A stretch of DNA of 64,000 nucleotides from positions 1 to 64,000 of the forward strand of contig NZ_AUFE01000018.1 of NCBI RefSeq assembly GCF_000426345.1, given 5' to 3'. Below the pieces are notes generated by a model. It had not been told where the DNA came from and ran no database searches. It was given only the letters and a program-made list of their open reading frames with translations. Shown here piece after piece: positions 1 through 7,662 of this stretch; the stretch's first letter is position 1, and every line of letters starts with the position of its first letter. This stretch comes from Cupriavidus phytohabitans (GTDB lineage Bacteria > Pseudomonadota > Gammaproteobacteria > Burkholderiales > Burkholderiaceae). Made by a program: the position numbers and the translations under genes.

Positions 1-402
1 CACGTTTTGCTGTGCGAGCACTGTATAACTTGTGAAGCAACACTGTCCGAAGACAGCGGCGTCCGCTACCCAGCGCCCACACTTATCGGTTGTTTGTTTG
101 TTAAAGAACTTCGCTCACCGGCTTTGCCGTTCAGCGCGCTGCGTTGTCTGCAGCAGAGAAACGAAATTATGCAGAGCTTCCTTCGTTTCGTCAACCGTTT
201 CAGCAATCTTTTTTTGCTGCAGCCAGCGCGCCAACTTCGCCGCGCCAACCCTCCCGGTCGACCCCGCAACCCTTGCTGCGTCTGCCTTTGCAGCGCCGCG
301 TTGTGTTGCGAGGGGGCGAATATTAAGGGACGCCGAGGGGCTTGGCAAGGGGTATCTGAAATCTTCTTCGTGCCGCCATCGCCAGGCGCTTAAAATCGGC
401 TG
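1..402. other. Gene-free left edge with a structured segment
   Basis: No convincing coding sequence lies here; the open frames are short, overlap on both strands and have no ribosome binding site. A nested pair of inverted repeats is visible: CTGCAGCA (148-155) with TGCTGCAG (215-222) outside, and GAAACGAA (158-165) with TTCGTTTC (182-189) inside, followed by T-runs. From memory, the stretch around 100-220 resembles sequence found downstream of stable RNA genes in Cupriavidus and Ralstonia, so a tRNA or rRNA gene may lie just outside the window. That last point is inference. Confidence 0.4.
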
Positions 403-1998
403 ATGCCGGACATGCCCACTTACCTGCCGTCGCGCATGCCCGCGGACGGCAAACACTTTGCAGACGCCCTGGCGCTCGCCACGGCGCTGTCGCGCCCGAT
501 CGTCTTTGTCGACCTGGAAACCACCGGTGCCGACGCCCAGCGTGACCGGATCACCGAGATCGGCGTCGTCGAGGTCGGCCCGGACGGAATTGTCGAATGG
601 GACACGTTGCTGGACCCCGGCATCGGAATCCCGCCGTTCATCCAGCGCATGACCGGCATTTCCGATGAGATGGTGCGGGGCCAGCCCACGTTCGAGTCAC
701 TCGCCGAGCCACTTGCCGAGCGCCTGCAAGGCCGTCTTTTCGTGGCCCATAACGCCCGATTCGATTATGGCTTCCTGAAAAACGCCTTCCGGCGCGCCGG
801 CGTCACGTTCCGTGCGGATGTGCTATGCACGGTACGCCTTTCGCGCTCGCTGTACCCGTCGGTGGAACGCCATGGCCTCGACGCGCTGATCGCCCGTTTC
901 GGCCTGACGCCCAACGGCCGGCACCGAGCCCTGGCCGATGCCGAGCTGCTATGGCAGTTCTGGCAAAAGATCCACGACACCTATTCGGTCGAGCTGGTCG
1001 AGTCCGCGGTACGCTCCCTGGTCCGCCGCGCCAGCCTGCCGGCCGGCCTCGACGAGACCGCACTGGAAGACGTGCCTGGCACCCCCGGTGTCTATATCTT
1101 CTATGGCGACGACGACGTCCCGCTATACGTAGGCAAGAGCGTGCACCTGCGCCAGCGCATCGGCGCCCATTTCTCGGGTGACTACCGCTACGGCAAGGAT
1201 ATGCGGCTGGCGCGCCTGGTGCGCCGGGTAGAGTGGCGCGAGACCGGCGGCGAGACCGGCGCGCTGCTGCTCGAGGCCAGGCTGGTCAAGGCGATGCAGC
1301 CTGTCCACAACCAGCAGTTGCGCAGCAATGCCCGGCTCTACGCATGGGAGCTGCCGCCGCAATTGCCGGTGCCGCGCCTGCGCACCAGCCGCGACACTGA
1401 TTTCTGCCGGCATCGAGATCTGTTCGGAGCCTTTGGCAGCCGCGGCGCGGCTGAGGCGCGCTTGCGTGCGCTGGCCGAAGAACACGGATTGTGCATGGCC
1501 ACGCTGTCACTGGAAAAGACCACGCGGCGGGGCAACCCCTGTTTCGCGCGGCAGGTCCACCGCTGCGCCGGCGCCTGCATCGGCGCCGAGCCGTCCGCCG
1601 CGCACCGCGCCCGCCTGGCCACCGCGCTGGCGCCGCTGGCGCTGGTGCCGTGGCCTTTTGACGGTCCGGTGGCATGGCGCGAAGAGCATGCCGGACGCGC
1701 GTGGTGGCATGTCGCCAACGACTGGTGCTATCTGGGTTGCTCGGCCACGCTCGACGAGGCCCGCGTGCTGGCCGTTGCCCCGGCACACTTCGACCTGGAC
1801 ACCTACCATATCCTGGCCCCACGCATGGCACAGTGGATGCCGGAATCGGTCCCGCTGCCGGTAGCGAGCCTGTTCGAACTGACCCCGCCGGCCATGCCGC
1901 AGGATGCGGTGCGGCAGGTGCGTGCCGCATCGGGGACCGCCCCACGCAGGCCAATCCGCGTGGCCGGTCAGCATGTCCTGGATCTGTTCGCCGACTGA
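403..1998 (+). CDS. DEDDh 3'-5' exonuclease fused to a UvrC-like GIY-YIG nuclease half
   Basis: The N-terminal third is a DnaQ-type exonuclease: the FVDLETTG motif gives D37 and E39, HNARFD gives D121, and RHRALADAE gives H174 and D179, a complete DEDDh set. A GIY-YIG domain follows (GVYIFY from about residue 229, YVGKS from 242). A Cys-rich stretch, CFARQVHRCAGACIG, matches the cysteine motif after GIY-YIG in UvrC. The UVR and RNase H-like endonuclease domains of UvrC are absent, so this resembles Cho plus a proofreading-type exonuclease. A DNA repair role, incising near a lesion and trimming, is likely from the family but not proven here. The 531-residue length fits this fusion family. The ATG at 403 is used because the exonuclease fold starts soon after it. 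Confidence 0.9.
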   Translation: MPDMPTYLPSRMPADGKHFADALALATALSRPIVFVDLETTGADAQRDRITEIGVVEVGPDGIVEWDTLLDPGIGIPPFIQRMTGISDEMVRGQPTFESLAEPLAERLQGRLFVAHNARFDYGFLKNAFRRAGVTFRADVLCTVRLSRSLYPSVERHGLDALIARFGLTPNGRHRALADAELLWQFWQKIHDTYSVELVESAVRSLVRRASLPAGLDETALEDVPGTPGVYIFYGDDDVPLYVGKSVHLRQRIGAHFSGDYRYGKDMRLARLVRRVEWRETGGETGALLLEARLVKAMQPVHNQQLRSNARLYAWELPPQLPVPRLRTSRDTDFCRHRDLFGAFGSRGAAEARLRALAEEHGLCMATLSLEKTTRRGNPCFARQVHRCAGACIGAEPSAAHRARLATALAPLALVPWPFDGPVAWREEHAGRAWWHVANDWCYLGCSATLDEARVLAVAPAHFDLDTYHILAPRMAQWMPESVPLPVASLFELTPPAMPQDAVRQVRAASGTAPRRPIRVAGQHVLDLFAD

Positions 1999-2119
1999 AC
2001 CGCGCCGCCCACTGCCCGATGTGTGGGCTGGCGCGCAATCCGTGCTTGTGAGCAAGAGCGCCCTTCCGTTAGTCTCGACGGACCGCCCTTGCCGCCGGGC
2101 GCGCCGATGCGGAGTGTCC

Positions 2120-2587
2120 ATGCCTGCCAAATTTTTCCGTCCTGCCAGAACGGCCCGCGGCGCCGCGCGGGTGCGAGCGTGCCTGGCCGTTCTCTGGGCC
2201 GGGGCCTTCACCGGCGCGTGTGCCGGCCTGGGCGGCGGCGCCATGCAGGACATCTTCGACTCCTGGAAGAACGTCTCTGTCGACGAGGCCAAGCGCCAGT
2301 GGGGCCCACCCCAGGCGGTTCAGGCGATGCCGTCCGGCACCGCCTATGTCTGGAACGAGACCATCCCGGCAGCCCGCGCGCCAGGCAGCGGCCCCCGCGA
2401 TGCCGGCATGGAGCGCACGCCGACGCCGGGCCATTGCCAGCGCAAGCTGATCGCGGGCCCGGACGGCATCGTCATCGGCGGCGAATGGAGTGGCGATGCC
2501 TGCTGCCTCAGCACGCTGGTCGGCCACTGTGCCGCACTGAAATACCGCGGCGCGGCTGACCGGCGGCCCGGCGGCCCTGCGCCTTGA
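2120..2587 (+). CDS. Small predicted lipoprotein of unknown function
   Basis: This 155-residue protein has an arginine-rich N-terminus, a hydrophobic stretch and a lipobox-like FTGAC, so it is probably lipidated and exported. The mature part contains DSWKNVSVDEAKRQWGPP, a stretch like that of small envelope proteins whose pattern is 'W.G....v...WG.P', then a cysteine-containing C-terminal half (GHCQRKL, GDACC, GHCAALKY). I do not recognise a named family. The ATG at 2120 has GGAG about 7 bases upstream and puts the signal sequence at the very start. It follows the nuclease gene in the same direction after 121 bases and may share its transcript. Confidence 0.7.
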   Translation: MPAKFFRPARTARGAARVRACLAVLWAGAFTGACAGLGGGAMQDIFDSWKNVSVDEAKRQWGPPQAVQAMPSGTAYVWNETIPAARAPGSGPRDAGMERTPTPGHCQRKLIAGPDGIVIGGEWSGDACCLSTLVGHCAALKYRGAADRRPGGPAP

Positions 2588-2662
2588 GGCACTGCGTGAG
2601 CAGCGGGATCGAGTCCGCCATCATCTGAGCCTGCCCGCCCACCGCGGAGCGGGCCGCGCCGC

Positions 2663-3634
2663 TCAGGCCGCCGCCCAGGCGCCGGTGGCAGCCAGTACCG
2701 GCGAGTATTCGCGCAACTGCCAGCGCAGCGGCAGCACCGACTGCCGCCGCACCACCCGCTCGACATGCAGCCGCACCAGTCGCTCCGCGCCGGCAAATGC
2801 CGCCAGTTCGGCGCCGTCCCAGATCACTTCGGCATGCCCGCCGACATGGAGTAGCGCGCCTGCGGCAAAATCCGGCACCACCAGGCCAGCGCGCGGGTTC
2901 TCCAGCAGGTTGCCGACGGTATTGAACAAGTTGTTGCCGTTGAAATCCGGGAAGGTGAGCGTGCCATCGCCGTCCACACGGATAAAGCCCGGCTTGCCGC
3001 CGCGGTGCGACACATCGACGCCGCCGGTGTGCTCGCCCTCCTCCGGCGAGGCAGCATGGCTGGTGGCAATGAACAGCGTATCGGCCGCCCGCAGCCAGGC
3101 TGCCGCATCGTCGTCCAGCGCAGTGCCATGCCAGGCCGGCATGGGTGCCGCTGGCAGGCCCGCGGTGGCTTCGCGCAGCTGGATATAGCGCGGGCAATTG
3201 CCGAAGCTCTGCTCGACTTCGACCGTGAACCCGCGATGGTCGCGCGCGACGATGATGCCGTTCATCCGGTTGCGCCGGCGCGTGGCGAGTTCGATGCCAA
3301 GCAACCCAATGCGCGCACCGTGCTCCAGTGCCTGTTCCAGCGGATCGCCGGGGAGCGGCAAGGCGTCGATGCGCAAGTGCGTGGCATCGGGGCTGCAAGC
3401 AAACCCCGGCGCGCCGGAGAGCACCGATGCCCACGGCAGGCCGCCGGCATCGACCGCGCCGACCAGCAGGAATGGCAGCTGGGCAAAGAAGTCGCGATGC
3501 TGTTCGGGCATTTCGCCGCGGATCACGCGCGCGCCGGCCGCCGCCATGCGCTCGCGCTTGCCGGCGCGCTCCTGCGCGGCCAGTTCCCCGGCGTGGAAAG
3601 GCAGGCCGGCATGCGGCCAGACGGGCAGTTCCAT
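2663..3634 (-). CDS. Pyridoxamine 5'-phosphate oxidase-related FMN-binding split-barrel protein
   Basis: The 323-residue product carries a flavin-reductase-like split barrel in two parts: HRDFFAQLPFLLVGAVDAGGLPW near residue 45 and HTGGVDVSHRGGKPGF with DGTLTFPDFNGNNLFNT in the second half. The family binds FMN and uses it in redox or oxidase chemistry; the exact substrate is unknown. Length and order fit the 'pyridoxamine 5'-phosphate oxidase family' proteins often encoded beside glutathione S-transferases. It lies 58 bases downstream of the GST gene in the same direction, so the two are probably one operon under the LysR protein divergently encoded at 4455. Confidence 0.85.
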   Translation of the reverse strand: MELPVWPHAGLPFHAGELAAQERAGKRERMAAAGARVIRGEMPEQHRDFFAQLPFLLVGAVDAGGLPWASVLSGAPGFACSPDATHLRIDALPLPGDPLEQALEHGARIGLLGIELATRRRNRMNGIIVARDHRGFTVEVEQSFGNCPRYIQLREATAGLPAAPMPAWHGTALDDDAAAWLRAADTLFIATSHAASPEEGEHTGGVDVSHRGGKPGFIRVDGDGTLTFPDFNGNNLFNTVGNLLENPRAGLVVPDFAAGALLHVGGHAEVIWDGAELAAFAGAERLVRLHVERVVRRQSVLPLRWQLREYSPVLAATGAWAAA

Positions 3635-3692
3635 GATGGACTCCTTGGCTGATGCAGCCGGCGTTCGCGCGGCAGCGTCGGGTGATGCGGCC

Positions 3693-4343
3693 TCAGGCAG
3701 CCAGGCCAGCCCGGGATACGATCATCGGCACGAAGCCGGGCAGCGCCTCGATGCGGCGCAACCACGCGTTCAGGGCAGGATACGGCGCTAATGGCACGTT
3801 GCCTTCTTCGGCGCGGGCAATGTAGCTGTAGGCGGCAACATCGGCGAGCGTGGCATGGGCGGCTGCCAGGAATGGCTGCTCGGCCAGCAGGGACTCCATC
3901 AGCACGAAGAGCCGCTGCGCCCGCGCGATGGCGTCATCCAGCGGAACCGGCCGGCCGAACAGCACGCCCAGCCGCGCTGCGGCGGGACCGAAGGCAATCT
4001 CGCCGGCGGCCACCGACAGCCAGCGCTGCACGCGCGCGGCTCCGACCGGGTCGCGCGGCAGCCAGCGGCCATCGTCATAGCGCGTGGCCAGGTAGACCAG
4101 GATCGCGTTGGAATCGCCAAGCACCACGCCATTGTCATCCAGCACCGGCACCTGCCCGAAGGGGTTGAGCCGCAGGAACGGCTCGCGATGCTGTTCGCCG
4201 CCGCGCAGGTCGACATCGACCAGCCGGTATGGCAGTCCCAGCAGCGACAGGAGCAGCTCGGCGCGATGCGCATGGCCGGACAGCGGCGAACGGTAGAGAA
4301 CGAGCGGAACACGGGGCTCGGCGGGATGGTTGGCGGCTTGCAT
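3693..4343 (-). CDS. Glutathione S-transferase
   Basis: The N-terminal thioredoxin-like domain is clear: [19 protein letters not shown] holds the catalytic Ser/Tyr region, [11 protein letters not shown] supplies the cis-Pro loop, and [12 protein letters not shown] the glutathione gamma-glutamyl site. An all-helical C-terminal domain follows ([19 protein letters not shown]). At 216 residues the length is typical for a cytosolic bacterial GST that conjugates or reduces electrophiles with glutathione. It is divergent from a LysR gene, with a 19-bp palindrome between them, and is probably co-transcribed with the flavin split-barrel gene downstream. Confidence 0.92.
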   Translation of the reverse strand: MQAANHPAEPRVPLVLYRSPLSGHAHRAELLLSLLGLPYRLVDVDLRGGEQHREPFLRLNPFGQVPVLDDNGVVLGDSNAILVYLATRYDDGRWLPRDPVGAARVQRWLSVAAGEIAFGPAAARLGVLFGRPVPLDDAIARAQRLFVLMESLLAEQPFLAAAHATLADVAAYSYIARAEEGNVPLAPYPALNAWLRRIEALPGFVPMIVSRAGLAA

Positions 4344-4423
4344 GACACGCTCCTCGTTGGGTTGGGATAGCAGGATTCTGGACGCGAAACGCTATGCAAT
4401 AAATGGGGCGCCTGATATTTGAC

Positions 4424-4442
4424 TACTCCGGAAATCGGAGTA
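4424..4442. promoter_or_regulatory. LysR-type operator palindrome between GST and LysR genes
   Basis: TACTCCG, GAAAT, CGGAGTA forms a perfect 7-5-7 inverted repeat and contains the T-N11-A spacing expected of LysR sites. It sits 81 bases from the GST start and 12 bases before the chosen LysR start, consistent with autorepression and activation of the GST operon. Binding by the LysR protein is inferred. Confidence 0.65.
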
Positions 4443-4454
4443 ATGTGTGGCGCC

Positions 4455-5345
4455 ATGGACAAGCTTCGAGCCATGCAGACCTTCGTTCGGATCGTCGACG
4501 CGGGCAGCCTGACGGCGGCCGCGGCGACGCTGCACACATCCCTGCCTGCGGTTGTACGCACGCTGGCCGCGCTCGAGTCCGAGTTGCAGGTGCGGCTGCT
4601 CAACCGCACCACGCGGCGGCTGTCGCTGACCGGCGAGGGGCGCAGCTACCTGGACAGCTGCCGGCGCATCCTGGCCACGATCGATGAAGTCGAGGCCGGC
4701 CTGACCGCCAGCCATGTCGAGCCCAGCGGCCAGCTCACGCTGACCGCGCCGGTGCTGTTCGGGCAGATGTACATCGCGCCGGCGGTCACGCGCTTCGTGC
4801 AGCGCTATCCGCGCGTGCGCTGCCGCATGGAATTCACCGACCGCGTGGTGAACCTGCTGGAAGAAGAGCTCGACGTCGGCGTACGCATCGGCCCGCTGGC
4901 AGATTCAACGCTGGTGGCACAGCCGGTCGGCCATATCCGGCGCGTAGTGGTGGCCACACCCGCCTACCTGCGCAAGCATGGCACGCCGCGCCACCCCGAC
5001 GACCTCGCGCGCGCCAATTGCGTGCGCTTCACCGGCAATGCCGCGCACTGGTGGACGTTCCAGGAAAACGGCAAGCCGTTCCAGGTGCAGGTGACGGGCA
5101 ATCTCGAGTTCAACCAGACCGCGCCGGCCGTTGCCGCTTGCGCGGAAGGCGCCGGCTTCGGCAATTTCCTCTCGTACCAGGTGGCGCAACTGGTGCAGGC
5201 GCGCAAGCTGCGTATTGTGCTCGAGACGTTCGAGCAGCCGGCCTGGCCGCTGTCGCTGATCTATCCGCATGCGCGCTTGCTGCCGGCGCGCACGCGGGCA
5301 TTTATCGACTGGATGCGCGACGACCTCGGTCCGCGCTTTCGCTGA
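4455..5345 (+). CDS. LysR-family transcriptional regulator
   Basis: The first 60 residues (MDKLRAMQTFVRIVDAGSLT through RTTRRLSLTGEG) form the winged helix-turn-helix of LysR proteins, and the rest is the periplasmic-binding-like effector domain, 296 residues in all. The sequence is of the DsdC/PecT-like subgroup with RLLNRTTRR. An in-frame ATG exists at 4419, but that start would place the coding sequence across the 4424-4442 palindrome; the ATG at 4455 gives the canonical N-terminus. It is divergent from the GST operon, which is its likely target. Confidence 0.93.
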   Translation: MDKLRAMQTFVRIVDAGSLTAAAATLHTSLPAVVRTLAALESELQVRLLNRTTRRLSLTGEGRSYLDSCRRILATIDEVEAGLTASHVEPSGQLTLTAPVLFGQMYIAPAVTRFVQRYPRVRCRMEFTDRVVNLLEEELDVGVRIGPLADSTLVAQPVGHIRRVVVATPAYLRKHGTPRHPDDLARANCVRFTGNAAHWWTFQENGKPFQVQVTGNLEFNQTAPAVAACAEGAGFGNFLSYQVAQLVQARKLRIVLETFEQPAWPLSLIYPHARLLPARTRAFIDWMRDDLGPRFR

Positions 5346-5393
5346 GACGTCGACCCATGCCCCTGACCAGCGTCCCCACTCCGAGCGGCTTCG

Positions 5394-5774
5394 GTGCCCG
5401 CTTGCGGCGCCTCATCCACCGTCCCAGGGGCAATGCGTTGCGCGCAGCGCGCCACGCTCGATACGTTTGCGTGCGACGTGCTTGGCATCAACCCGCAGGA
5501 GCGCGGCGGCAACCCGCTGCAGGCCGCAGTGATCTCCTTTGTGCTGTACAGCAGCGGCGCGCTAGTGCCTCTGCTGCCCTTCCTGGTGACAGCCGGGCCG
5601 TCAGCTCAGTTCGGCAGCATCATTGCCTGCCTCTGCGGACTTGGCCTGGTCGGTTGGGGAACGTCGTCATTCAACGGCAGGCCGGGATGGTTTTCGGCGC
5701 TGCGGCAGATCCTGATCGGCGGCATGGCCGCTTCGTTCACATACGGCCTCGGCATGGTATTCGGCTCGCTCTGA
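5394..5774 (+). pseudogene. C-terminal remnant of a VIT/CCC1-type iron transporter
   Basis: The frame encodes LGINPQERGGNPLQAAVISF, then SGALVPLLPFLV and finally GRPGWFSALRQILIGGMAAS with TYGLGMVFG. This is the order of the last two membrane helices of the vacuolar iron transporter (VIT1/CCC1, MbfA-like) family. Those proteins run to well over 200 residues; here about 100 recognisable residues remain and the first helices and any start with a ribosome site are missing (only a weak GTG at 5394). The piece begins about 50 bases after the LysR gene, which suggests a deletion joined the two. It is probably non-functional. Confidence 0.65.
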
Positions 5775-5946
5775 TGCAGCCCGCCAGTGCATTCGCGACG
5801 CGCCGCAACGCGCATGCGTGCCGTGCGCACAGGTGTGGCCACCCACCCGTTCGCAGCGGCCGGCCACCCGACAAAAGCCTTGACGCCGCGCGGCGCGCAC
5901 CGGTATTTTTCAAAAGCGAATCCGAATTCGAGTACGGAAAATCCCT

Positions 5947-6633
5947 ATGTCAGCGACGTCGTCCGGCCTTTCGGCCACCTCTTCCTTTCCCCGTATCGAC
6001 ACGCCTTCGATCCTGCAGCCGCCGCGGCAGCGGCGCGCGCGCGAGACCGAGCAGGCCCTGCTCGGCGCGGGCCGCGAACTGCTGGCGAAGCGCGATTTCG
6101 CCGCGGTTTCGGTAGCCCAGATCGCGGCCGCGTGCCAGGTGTCGGTGGGCGCCTTCTATGGCCGCTTCCGCGACAAGATGGCTTATTTCGAGGCGTTGCG
6201 CGCGCTGGTGATGGAGGAAACGTCGGCATCGATCGACCGCTACCTCGCGCAGGAGCGCTGGGACGACGTGCCGACCAACGTGCTGCTGGACAAAGCCGCG
6301 CGCTTCATGGTGCTGGGCACGCTCGCCAATCGCGGCGTGATGCGCGCTTCTCTGCGCCACGCCTCGACAAAGCCGGAGGAATGGCAGCCGCACCGCCAGA
6401 GCGGCGAAGCGATCGTCGAGCGGATGGTGCAGTTGCTGGTGCCACGGCTGTCGCTGCCGGCGGATATCGCCGAGTTGCGTGTGCGCTTTGCCATGCAGGC
6501 GGTCTTCAGCGTGCTGGTCAATGCGCTGCTGAACGACTCCGGGCCGCTGCATCTCGACGATGAACGGATGATCCCCGAACTGAGCCGCATGATGGCGGGG
6601 TACCTCGGCGTCACTGACAACGCCCAGGGTTGA
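5947..6633 (+). CDS. TetR-family transcriptional regulator
   Basis: Residues 30-80 hold the TetR helix-turn-helix: RETEQALLGAGRELLAKRDF, VSVAQIAAACQVSVGAFYGRF and the DKMAYFEAL helix. The remaining part is an all-helical ligand domain without family-specific motifs that I can identify. Its 228 residues include an extended, proline-rich N-terminus. It is flanked by a broken transporter gene and a phosphatase gene, so its target cannot be read from its neighbours. It is one of several regulators that could act on the acyl-CoA genes further right. Confidence 0.92.
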   Translation: MSATSSGLSATSSFPRIDTPSILQPPRQRRARETEQALLGAGRELLAKRDFAAVSVAQIAAACQVSVGAFYGRFRDKMAYFEALRALVMEETSASIDRYLAQERWDDVPTNVLLDKAARFMVLGTLANRGVMRASLRHASTKPEEWQPHRQSGEAIVERMVQLLVPRLSLPADIAELRVRFAMQAVFSVLVNALLNDSGPLHLDDERMIPELSRMMAGYLGVTDNAQG

Positions 6634-6687
6634 GTTCGCGCGGTAATGCAGCGCGTCCATGGCCGCTATGAATTCCGTAGTGCTTGC

Positions 6688-6716
6688 TTGGCGGCGGAGC
6701 AAGGCCTCTCTAGAAT
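6688..6716 (+). promoter_or_regulatory. Candidate sigma-70 promoter for the phosphatase gene
   Basis: TTGGCG at 6688-6693 and TAGAAT at 6711-6716 are separated by 17 bases, the ideal spacing, and lie about 40 bases before the phosphatase start codon. The match was found by eye only. Confidence 0.4.
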
Positions 6717-6756
6717 GCGTCCACGCTGACTGCAGCTACGCACACTGAGACCGCAC

Positions 6757-7431
6757 ATGGCCACGCTTTTCCTCGTCCGTCACGGACAAGCCTCGTTTGG
6801 CGCCGCCAACTACGATTGCCTGTCGGAGACGGGCCGCCAGCAGGCCCGCTGGCTGGGCGAATATTTCAGCGAACGCGGCTTGCGCTTCGCACGCGTGGCA
6901 GCGGGCAACCTGGTGCGGCAGCAGGACACCGCGCGCGAGATCCTGGCCGCGATGGGCCAGCCGCAAGCGGAAATTGCCACGCATCCGGGCCTGAATGAAT
7001 ACGACGGCGAGGCGCTGTACCGCTGCCACACCGGCGGCGCCGACCACCGCGCCCACCAGAACGGCGACTACAACGATTACTGGCGCACTTTCCGCGCCGC
7101 GTACCATGCCTGGACGCAGGATGGCCTGGCCGACATGACGGAAAGCTGGGCCGATTTCGGCACGCGCATTGCCGATGCGCTGACGCAAGCGTGTGAAGGC
7201 ACCACGCGTGAAGACGCGATCCTCGTGGTCAGTTCCGGCGGCGCCATCGGTCGCGCCACCGCCGACCTGCTCGGTGCCCCCGCAGCTACTGCCATCGAAA
7301 TGAACCTGCAGTTCCGCAACACCGCGTTCTGCGAGATCATCGTCGGCCGCGGCGTGCAGCGCTTGCTGAGCTTCAACAATATCCCGCACCTGGACCGGCC
7401 GGAACGCCGCGACGCGCTGACCTTTGCCTGA
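6757..7431 (+). CDS. Histidine phosphatase superfamily protein (COG0406-like)
   Basis: The N-terminus LFLVRHGQASFG has the RHG motif with the phospho-accepting histidine at residue 9, and ETGRQQARWLGEYF matches the next conserved block. The family includes phosphoglycerate mutases and varied small-molecule phosphatases. The position where most members have a second histidine ('VSHGG') reads VVSSGGAIG here, so a serine replaces it; related proteins with SGG occur, but activity is uncertain. The 224-residue length is normal. It is a single gene with its own promoter and a strong terminator just downstream. Confidence 0.88.
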   Translation: MATLFLVRHGQASFGAANYDCLSETGRQQARWLGEYFSERGLRFARVAAGNLVRQQDTAREILAAMGQPQAEIATHPGLNEYDGEALYRCHTGGADHRAHQNGDYNDYWRTFRAAYHAWTQDGLADMTESWADFGTRIADALTQACEGTTREDAILVVSSGGAIGRATADLLGAPAATAIEMNLQFRNTAFCEIIVGRGVQRLLSFNNIPHLDRPERRDALTFA

Positions 7432-7465
7432 CGGCCGATACACAGGCGCCACGCGCAACAACGAC

Positions 7466-7493
7466 AAACCCGCCTGACGGCGGGTTTCTTCTT
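7466..7493 (+). terminator. Rho-independent terminator after the phosphatase gene
   Basis: AAACCCGCC and GGCGGGTTT form a 9-bp perfect stem around the loop TGAC, followed by CTTCTTT. It lies 35 bases after the phosphatase stop codon. Confidence 0.9.
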
Positions 7494-7590
7494 TGGCGTG
7501 GCACGCGGCCGCAATCGCTCCGGCAACTGGCGCGGGCACTGTGACATGCCCGCGCCGCCGGTCCTTCTCCCTTTACTACCCTTTATTGCC

Positions 7591-7634
7591 GCATTCCTGC
7601 TGCGTTCCTGCTGCGTTCCTGCTGCGTTCCTGCC
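7591..7634. repeat. Four tandem 11-bp units
   Basis: The unit GCGTTCCTGCT occurs four times head to tail (first copy with A for G at the third base, last copy ending in C), ending 28 bases before the thiolase stop. It is non-coding and could vary in copy number between strains. Confidence 0.8.
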
Positions 7635-7662
7635 TTAGGCGCCCGGCGCAAGCGCCAACGCC

